Assembly (NCBI GenBank): GCA_048013815.1
Contig: CM106586.1
Span: forward strand, 14,632,001-14,696,000
Length of the DNA stretch: 64,000 nt
Direction: 5' to 3'
Origin: Setoptus koraiensis
Lineage: Eukaryota; Arthropoda
In this document: positions 56,011 to 64,000 of the stretch, piece after piece
Layout: each line of letters starts with the position of its first letter
Position numbering within the stretch: the stretch's first letter is position 1
Made by a program: the position numbers and the translations under genes
Notes under the pieces: model-generated
Database searches by the model: none
The model's input: only the letters and a program-made list of their open reading frames with translations
Told to the model about the DNA's origin: nothing

Positions 56011-57209
56011 CGTTGTTGTGGACGTTGTTGTTGTTAGCGGGACATTAGTGGTAACATGTTACATGTGCATAAATAGAGAGCGAGTTGCATTGTTTGTGTT
56101 TGCTGGGGCCATTAAACGCGCCCGAGCGCCGACAAACTAGTTGTCGCTGTTGTTAAATTAGTGGCCGATAAAGACAAAGACTCTGCCAGCAATTAATTGT
56201 TTTATCTCTCTCAATCTCTCTCAATCTCTGCCAATCTCTGCCAATCTCTCGCTCGGTCCGTGTGTCAATTTCACACAAATGCACTAATCAATGTCTCACT
56301 GACTAACATCATGGACTGCGCCAGCATATTCTCTCGCTCTCGGGCCACTCCATAGGCCCATTTGGCAGCAGCGTCACAGTGCCATTAGAGCCGCAGAGAT
56401 TGTATTTATTTTGCCTAGATACTAACTGTTTTATTGGGCTCGCTATGGGCCCGACTGGCCGCTGGCGGCACCACAAAAGCTCCACGCCCTTCGACGCCCG
56501 CCGCTCCGCGGCCGGTGCCGCCGCTCTGAGGCCGGTGCCGCGACTCTGTGGCCGGTGCCGCGACTCTGTGGCCGGTGGCGCGGCGCGCCGTCGGCCGGGA
56601 CGGCAGTGATACACCCAGTTTCTCTCGGCGTGTCTATATCAGTATGATGCACGGTCGCCGTTGCTGCTGCTGCTGTTGTTGTTGTTGTTGTTTTTGCTGT
56701 TGTCGTTGTTGTTGGTGTTGTTGCGTGAAAAACTGGGCGACTTCTTAGGAGCCGGCCGCGGCCGCTCGAAACGAATGCGCACGTGCACGGGCACCGAACG
56801 GCCAAACAAGTGACAATGTAAATTAATGCAAATTAGCGACTAGTGACCAGTCGCCAGTTCGTGCCGTCCGCACCCAGCCGGGCGCTGTCAGAGCCGCTCA
56901 AAACGGCCGCTGCTGACACAGTGCTTTTATGGCTCATTGTTTATAAAAATATACATATAATCATATCGGTGTTGCCATAGCGACGACCGCAGGTAGCCCG
57001 TGCGACCTGGCGACACAGGGCGCCGACTGACAGGCGCGTATCATCATCATCATGACAGACAGATAGACAGGTCGACAGGTAGACAGATGGACGGGCAAAC
57101 AAGCGTGATTCGTCGGGTTTGATTTTTTAATTCTACGCTAATCACATGCACTCTGCACCCACCGCCCTCTATAGGCCGTCTATAAGCGATTATAGACGCC
57201 AGTGCGTGG

Positions 57210-57268
57210 GCGAGTTTGTTTGCGAGCGAGTTTGTTTGTGAGCGAGTTTGTTTGTGAGCGAGTTTGTG
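57210..57268. repeat. 16-bp tandem repeat, four copies
   Basis: GCGAGTTTGTTTGTGA-type units start at 57210, 57226, 57242 and 57258. Confidence 0.85.
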
Positions 57269-57923
57269 CGGGTCCCGCGGCGACATGACGAGCGGACGAC
57301 ATGACGAGCGGGCGACATGACGAGCGGGCGACTCCTTAAAAGTGCGCTTATATTCATATTAGTGCCATGATTACATTATTGACTCTCTCGCCGTGCCCAT
57401 GATTCTAAATTTATTATTGTCGCTTGGGCTCGGGCAAAGGGTCCAGCCGCCGTTTGCGGGACTAGCCGTTTGCGGGACTTGCGGCGCTTGCGGGATGGTC
57501 ACATTTGGGGCTCCGCGCCGACAGCATCGTCACATTGTCGGCACTGTCTGGCGAAGCTCGGTCGGGCTGGTCTGCATGCGGCCGACCGGCCCGACCGGCC
57601 GGGATATAGGATGATCGAGTGGGCGCCGTGGTCGAGTTGTGACGCACTCGCGGCGATCGGCTCGCCGCGATCCACTCGTCGGCGGTCGGCGGTCGGCGGG
57701 CCCCGATAGTTTATCCGTGATAAAGCGCATTCTGTGCAGCTATCTGTGCAGCTATCTGTGCGCCCGCGTCGCTTTGGGCCGACTGGTTGAAACGGTGAGC
57801 TGAGAACAGTTGGCACAGTGGAGCGGTGGCCCCGAACGGCGAGGAATTTCTCTTTGTGAGCGAGGGTGAGAGCAACTTTGTCAGCGCGTCCATTGTTGCA
57901 ACAAGCGACAGAAGTAGACAAAC

Positions 57924-58109
57924 ATGATAGACTCTCTCTGGCCACTGACAAGCACCGAATTTGCAGTTAGCGCCAGAGTAAATCGCCAAGAGAATATCCA
58001 GCAACGACGCGCCAGACTGAGCGGACCCGACAAACTGGCCAGTTCAACAATGGCCCCTGTCCAGCAATGTTTGCGCACTGTGTCCTCCGCCGGCGCACAG
58101 TCTCAACAG
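57924..58109 (+). CDS. Candidate first coding exon of an unrecognised gene
   Basis: ATG 57924 opens 62 codons ending in phase 0 at a GTATGT donor. The residues look like a genuine N-terminus: a short hydrophobic start (MIDSLWPL), then NRQENIQQRRARLS, a basic segment with a kinase-type serine, then a polar stretch ending AQSQQ. It is one of the few pieces of the right flank not made of simple repeats. No downstream exon could be joined with confidence, so the rest of the gene may lie in long GC-rich introns or beyond the window. It could still be a chance frame. Confidence 0.33.
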
Positions 58110-58798
58110 GTATGTGCCTCACCGACTTGAACTGCTCGCCCTTTCAACTGCTCGCCGTTCTAACTAGTTTCCACTGGTCACCGTCTCAACTGGCCACCGT
58201 ATCAACTGGCCACTGTGGCCACCGAATCAACTGGCCACTGTGGCCACTGTGGCCACTGGTGGCCGTCGGAGGTGTGAAGAAGCGACAACAAAACAGTGAG
58301 TGTTTGTGCCTCTCGAGCTGGAATGTGCCAACACACAATGGCATTGTTGTCGCCGGTGAGCCGATGAGCCGATGAGCAGCTCATTGTTTGTCAGCCGGCC
58401 CGGCCAGCTAACTGTGCGCCACAGTTATCAGAGTTAGCACAGTTAGCCGCTACCGCGTGACAATTATCGTTTACGCGCGCGCAGCGTGCAAATAGCGAGC
58501 GTTAAATCATGCTTGAACCGCTGGCACATGAAAGGAATATGCGCATTAAATGGGTTAAATTCGGCCATTGGGTCCCCCATCAGTTAGCGTAAGTGGAGCT
58601 GACGCGACCCGCGAACAGCGCACAAAGGCCCAAAAGGTGAGAGCTGGTCAGATATGCAAATGAGCCCGGCCTGGGTGTGCATTGTGCCGAGTGAGGTCAG
58701 CGCTGCGCGGCACAGGGGAGTCAAAAATGGGCGCCCATTGTGTTCGGCGGGGGTTTGTTTGCTCACTTGATTCGGCTGAAACGCGAGAATTCCTTTGC

Positions 58799-59025
58799 GA
58801 CCGCTGCCACTGCCACTACAACAACCACTGCCACTACTGCCACTACAACTACAACAACTACGACAACTGCAGCAACTACTGCCACCGCGACAACTACGAC
58901 AACTGCAACAACAACTGCAACAACAACTGCAACAACAACTGCAACAACAACTGCAACTGCAACTGCTACTACGACTGCGACGACTGCGACAACAACTACA
59001 ACGACAACTACCGCAGCAGCCACGA
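58799..59025. repeat. ACN trinucleotide array (CAACTG/CAACAACTG)
   Basis: About 225 bp of ACT, ACA, ACG and GCA/GCC triplets, including four copies of the 12-mer ACAACAACTGCA near 58905-58955. One frame reads as an 80-residue Thr/Ala run; the other frames are open too, as expected of a repeat. Confidence 0.85.
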
Positions 59026-59724
59026 CGAGAGTTTATATACTCGGCGCGGTGTTTGTGTTGGCCGCCGCCGGGTCCGAGCTGCCCATTATGCACCGGCCAA
59101 TCGGATCGCCGAATTTATCATTTATCGGCGAGTTGGCCCGGCGCGGACGGGGCTCGGATTGTGTGGGGCGACATACCTGCGTTTGGCGTGGCTCGCCAAG
59201 AGCGCGGCCGCGGTTCGTCCGACGCCGAGTTTGCGCCGGCGGCGAAGAATGGGAAAAGAATGCGCCCACAACAATGGGCCGGCCAGCGCAGACTGGCCGG
59301 CGACCGGTCGCCTGGGTCCGCTTCGAGCGTGCGGGCCGGCGTGTTTGCCAAGGGTCCACATCGGCGCATTAAATGGAGTGAGTGGCACCAGTTGCTCGAG
59401 TTGATCTAAATCCGAGTCTCTAAAGTCTCTGGTGGCGCTTGATCCAGTTGCCGGCGCGCGGTTGACACAATTGATGCTGCTTCTCTCGTTTCGAAGCCGC
59501 CGAGTGTCAGCAGAGCGTTCGAAATGGCCGCTTCGAAGTGGCTGCCGCTGGTGAGAATTGGCGCAAACACAAAGCACGCAGCCAACACAAAAGTAATCAG
59601 TTATCACTACAATAATATTGTTATTGTTCGCACATCCACTGGCCGCGCCAATCCACTGCGGGCCCACTGGATTTGCAGCCACAATTGCCGGCGTGTTTGC
59701 CGTGCTCGAGCCGCTCGAGCCGTT

Positions 59725-59803
59725 CGAACTGCGAACTGCGAACTGCGAACTGCGAACTGGCCGAACTGCGAACTGGCCGAACTGCGAACTGGCCGAACTG
59801 CGA
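59725..59803. repeat. GAACTGC/GAACTGGCC minisatellite
   Basis: Starts as tandem 7-bp GAACTGC units, then continues as 15-16-bp units GAACTGGCCGAACTGC, about 80 bp in all. Confidence 0.85.
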
Positions 59804-60272
59804 CTGTATAACGGCGACTGTATAACGGGCAGAGAGGCTCGTGTAACGGCGCAGAGGCCGAAGAAGCCAATTAAGCGACGTGACAAAATTCACATATTCA
59901 TGACAATGCTCAAGTGCGCCATTGTTGGCCGTGGCGGCCTTTGTTGCTGCTCCGATTTGCAGAAGTGTCGCCCGCTGGCCAACGCCGCTGACCATATATC
60001 ACGCAAACAAGCCAAATTGATACCACATTCTGGAGCCGCTCAGTCTGGCCCCGTCGAACCGCCTGTCGATTGTCGCGAGTGTCGACAAAATCTGACAAAA
60101 GTTGCAGTTTATCCACCATCCAAAATCGGCCTAAAACCTAAGTAAACAAACGAGCTTTTACAATAACGATGGCATTAGATCAGCTCGATTTGCCGGTCGC
60201 ACAAAATCGAGCACTCGGTCCAAGGGAGCCCGTTGAACACTTTGTGCACTTTGCCCGATGACAGTTCACAAT

Positions 60273-60328
60273 CGCTACAAGAGCTACAATCGCTACAGGA
60301 GCTACAAGAGCTGCAAGAGCTACAAGAG
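60273..60328. repeat. GCTACAAGA-type 9/12-bp repeat
   Basis: Repeats of (GAG)CTACAAGAG and CGCTACAATC. One frame reads as a LQELQ heptad-like run that mimics a coiled coil. Confidence 0.8.
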
Positions 60329-62061
60329 AGAGCGGCCCGAAACGCGCCAGATCCGACAAAATCCGCGCGCCACTTTGCGCCTCGTTTGCATATCGCTCTC
60401 ACAACGTCAGCCGTTGAAAACCCGTTGAGGCTTACAATTGTTACAATTGTTGGGCTGGCTTATCCCGGCCGATTTGTCGGTTTGCCCGCTGCACGCCGAC
60501 AAATCGCATGCCCGAATAGCGGCCGCGCGATCCGCGAGCCGGCGCAGCCAGTCGATTTTGGCCATTTTTTCAATTGTCAAATTTTCAAATATTTTAAATA
60601 AATAGTCGAAACAATCGTGTGTGCGAGCGCCACCAAAATCAACTTATCGGGCCGGCGAGCCGCTGCACAAAATCCGTATTTTTGCGCGCAACTTTGCCCC
60701 TAAGCAGAGCGTGCCGACTGTCAGGGGCCAACCGTCAGAGGGCCAACTGTCACCCGACGACGACTGTCACCCGACGACCACTGCCACGACGCAACCATGG
60801 GCCGCCGAGACGCCTGAACTTGACACTTGCCGCCGCCGCCGTTGGGTTACCTTGACAGAATCGAGTTGATGCGGCGCGTATGCGTGCCTAGCCGGTCGCT
60901 CGCTCGCCTGGCCGTGCTCGGGCCGCTCCCTGTCGGCGGGGCCCGTCGGCGGGCCCCGCAACCAACTGAACCGTTACAGTGGCTGCCGGTGAGCGGTTGC
61001 CAACCGCTGTTGCGGGCCGTTGCGGACTGTTGTTGGCTGTTGTGGGCTGTTGTTGGCACAACGACGGCCAATTGTTTATTTATTCATCTCCGCCACTGTG
61101 CCATCTAATTTAAATAAAGCCCTCGGTTGCCGTTCGAGCGAACTCGCGTCCACCGCTCGTCACATATGATTTTGACAGTTCTAGTTCTGACAGTTCTCAT
61201 GTATCCAAACGTATATATCGCGGCGCGATTGCCCGCAACATACTTGTTGATGTTTGTCGAGATGTCTCTGGCTGCTGGCTGCTGATTGCCGATTGCCGGC
61301 CAGCCAGTCGGCGAGCGTCGCAAAAGTCAAATATTGATATTGCGCCTCAATATTCTTCAATATCTGCAATCGATGAATGGACGAAACAACACTCAAACGA
61401 AGCCACAACTGCCACAAAATGCACTCGAGACAGCGAAATTGTCAAGTGGCCGACAGGAACAACTTTTGAGGCGCCTCGAGTGTTTGCGCCCACTAAAGTG
61501 TCATTGTTCCGTCGGATCGCGCACAATATTACAATATTCACGGGCGAATATTTAGATAGACAGACTAAGAATTTGGGTCGGTGACTGGCGAAAATCATAA
61601 AATTTGCCCAAAAATACAGCGAGAAATGCCCTGAAAACAGCTCGAGAGTCATGAAAAAGGCCGATGGCGGATACAAAGTTCAATTTGTGGATAGTGACGG
61701 GCATTGCGGGGGTATCCGTGGTGGGTATTGCGGGGCATCCGTGATGGGCGCTGCGGGGGTGCCCACGATGGGAAGACTGTCGATTTGAAGCGGACAGTTT
61801 TCAAATGGACTAACCGGGTGCCGATTGTTGCAATTGTGTCACGCTCTCTGGCGGCGAGCTGTGCCAGTGGTTACAGTGCGCGACGACAGTTGAGTAACAC
61901 ACACTGGCCACAATTCAATTATTTGTGTTTGGCGTCACAACAAAATTGTGCCAGTGGCAGTGCAAGCAACCGCCGGTAGAGTGCCGGGCGCAGCGTTTAA
62001 TTGTGGCTGTTTTGATTACTTTTGATATAGACTGACTGACTCGCCGACCAGGCGGCTCGCT

Positions 62062-62113
62062 GACCGAGTGAGCGGGTGACCGAATGAGCGGGCGACCGAG
62101 TGAGCGGGTGAGT
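62062..62113. repeat. 16-bp tandem repeat (GACCGAGTGAGCGGGT)
   Basis: Three clear copies at 62062, 62078 and 62094 with a decaying fourth, preceded by related GACC/GGCG words. Confidence 0.85.
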
Positions 62114-62729
62114 CGGGTGCGCGAGTGCAAGTCGAGTGGCAACTTTTGATGTTGTTGGCGACAAGTTGTTGTTGTTGCTGTTGTCAGTGTTATGAATGAA
62201 CGGTTACGTAATCCAATTTGCAAATATTTGCAAGTGCAAGGCGCAGTTGGTCGTGTGTCAGCGGGCCTCAAGAGCTGGCACACTTGGCGTCGATATAACG
62301 ATATAACAGCGTGCGATATGAGTGCCACCTACCAACCAGCGCCACGTGACAAGTTGGACGGGCCGGCGCACAATTTGGACCTGTCACGGGCCAAACAGCC
62401 GGGCTAATCTACCAATTAAAGTGGGGCCCCGAAATGGATCGCGCGTAATTGCGTTCGTGCTGTGCGACGGCAGCGGCGCTATATCGGTGGCGGCGCTGTG
62501 CGGCGCGCGCCCGTAAGCCGGGCCGGCGCGGCTGACACGCCGCGATCGGAAGTGATAGTGATGATAGGCGACATAGTGACCACCAAATAGACACGATAAA
62601 CAAGTAGCGGCTTAGCCCAGATTGAGCCACCAGATGAGCTCACTCGATCATGGAGATGCCCGCAAGCCGCGACTGGCGGCCCGCAACTCGCGACTCGTGG
62701 CCCGCAACCCGCAACCCGCAATCTGCAAT

Positions 62730-62789
62730 CCGCAACGACGGCGACATGCAGCGGCGGCCCGCAACCCGCAACGACGGCGACATGCAGCG
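62730..62789. repeat. 24-bp direct repeat spaced 36 bp
   Basis: A 24-base block starting CCGCAACGACGGCGAC occurs at 62730-62753 and again at 62766-62789, inside a longer run of CCGCAAC words (from about 62690). Confidence 0.85.
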
Positions 62790-63237
62790 ACGGCAAAGGC
62801 GGCGACATGGCGACGGCGGCAACGATCCAACGATCGCCGGTATCCGCTGACTCGGGCCAAACGTTGTCGCGATCTGGCGCGCTCGTACGCAAGCGGGCAG
62901 ACAAACCGTAGCCAGACGTAACGGGGCGCGTTCACCTTATTGCGCCAAATCTCATCTCAGCGCGCGGATAACGGGACCTGATGACGTAATCATCAACCAC
63001 ACAAACAGTGTGTGTGTCGCTGTGTAAGTCTCTGGGGCGACATTAGATCACAGACGGGCAAACGGGCGCAGAGAAACAAGTGACAGTGACGTAATCTCGC
63101 TATTACATGAGCTAACAAGTGCACACTGGCGCGCAGTCAGTTGAAAGTAGCTGACTCTCTTTGTCGCTGTCACGGCCGTTGGTTATTGGTTATGGTCGCC
63201 AGTGAGCACAACAACTTGCGCAACATCAACATCAGCG

Positions 63238-63345
63238 ACAACGGCGACGACAGCGACAACAACAACAGCGACAGCAACAACAACAGCGACAGCAACAGCG
63301 ACAGCAACAACAACAGCGACAACAACAGCGACAACAACAAATTTT
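63238..63345. repeat. GACAACAACAGC array
   Basis: About 108 bp of alternating GACAAC, AACAGC and GACAGC units, purely repetitive in all frames. Confidence 0.9.
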
Positions 63346-63824
63346 CTGCTCGTTTTAACTTGTAAATTGCTTTATCCGGCGCTGTTACGCAACACGCAAT
63401 TACGTAGCATGGGCATGACATAGTCTATCTAATCTTACGTAATGTCATCGGCCGGCCGCTTCTTTAATCTAAATTACATCTTGTTTTTGTTCCAGTTTCA
63501 GCCGAAACTGCGGCCCGTCGCGGCCCGTCGCGGCTCGGGTCGCGGCTTCAATCCCGACTCTGGTTGCGCCGACAGCGCCATTCAATTGCGGCGATTTACT
63601 TTTCAGACGCGCCACCATTCCGTGATATATAGTGATATGTGGCGATATGTAGTCATACGTAATCGTACGTAGTGTGTCGTACGTAGTGCGCCGTATGTAG
63701 TGGGCCAAGATATTGCGCAACGTATATTGTTGTTGTTGTTGTTGTTTCTGTCAACTCAATATTGTTGTGTGTCGAGTAAAGTGCAGTTGCAGTTGACTTG
63801 CCAGCGGCAACAATATAAACAACA

Positions 63825-63893
63825 TGCAACAACAACAACGGCGGCAACAACAACGGCAGCAACAACAACAACGGCAACAACAACAACATTGCC
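63825..63893. repeat. CAACAACAACGGC array
   Basis: About 70 bp of CAA with CGG/CGGC interruptions near the right end of the window. Confidence 0.85.
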
Positions 63894-64000
63894 TCTGACT
63901 GGCAACAAACTGCGCTCGCAACGGCCAGATTGACTCGCGTAACTCGTGCCAGTCTAACTCGTGCCAGTCTAACTGTGTCTAACAGTTAGACTAACTCGAG

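Larger units (their letters stand above)
54830..64000. other. GC/CpG-rich, gene-poor, repeat-laden domain (right flank)
   Basis: Texture like that of the left flank: trinucleotide arrays, short minisatellites, CpG-rich words, TTRCGYAA octamers and no recognised gene. Long open frames (for example 58740-59372, Thr/Ala-rich; 59122-59886; 1673-2368 in the left flank) follow the repeats and show no domain. One stretch (57924-58109) looks like a true coding exon and is listed separately. Confidence 0.65.

Noticed and set aside
58740-59372. 210-codon Thr/Ala-rich frame that could pass for a mucin
   Set aside because: It is produced by an ACN repeat, has no ATG start at its head and all neighbouring frames are open too.
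60233-60601. LQELQ-repeat frame resembling a coiled coil
   Set aside because: It arises from a GCTACAAGAG tandem repeat, starts without ATG and shows no other protein feature.

Overview
The window reads as nuclear DNA of an animal, most likely an arthropod. The genes have GT-AG introns, 5' and 3' untranslated stretches and AATAAA poly(A) signals, and the gene set is metazoan: an MSK/JIL-1-type tandem kinase, vitellogenin, KCMF1, BTBD10, NDOR1, RMDN, LSM4 and DUSP11. A chelicerate, possibly a mite, is only a guess from the mix of compact genes and glutamine/asparagine-rich proteins. No tRNA, rRNA or CRISPR was recognised. No retrovirus-like or other capsid-bearing element was recognised either, and no transposase or reverse transcriptase frame.

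Layout. (1) Bases 1-156 are the 3' end of a gene that starts left of the window. (2) Bases 157 to about 14,960 form a GC- and CpG-rich, gene-poor domain packed with GTT/CAA trinucleotide arrays, CA/TG microsatellites, 14- to 19-bp minisatellites and many copies of the octamer TTRCGYAA. A possible untranslated leader exon (about 8880-9364) and a TATA box (13283) may serve the kinase gene that follows. (3) Bases 14,964-26,598 hold a five-exon MSK/JIL-1 kinase with very long low-complexity linkers. (4) Bases 27.8-36 kb carry DUSP11 and then a cluster of small secreted-protein genes. Three are paralogues of a family I do not recognise (one is a two-domain tandem), and a fourth is an unrelated cysteine-free secreted protein. 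(5) Bases 36-47.6 kb are compact housekeeping genes: KCMF1 (-), BTBD10 (+), NDOR1 (-), RMDN (+), LSM4 (+) and a protein built on a degenerate, RecA2-only DEAD-box fold (-). (6) Bases 48.7-54.7 kb hold a 1928-residue vitellogenin that appears to lack the usual von Willebrand D domain. (7) From about 54.8 kb to the end the GC-rich, repeat-filled texture of the left flank returns, with one plausible coding exon (57924-58109).

The conserved genes are not a functional pathway; they are neighbours in an AT-richer gene island between two GC-rich, gene-poor domains. The least explained signals are the secreted family at 28.9-36 kb, with its shared AH.QS...HWP, paired cysteine and C-terminal WPY signatures, the crowding of TTRCGYAA octamers in both flanks, and the degenerate helicase-fold gene.
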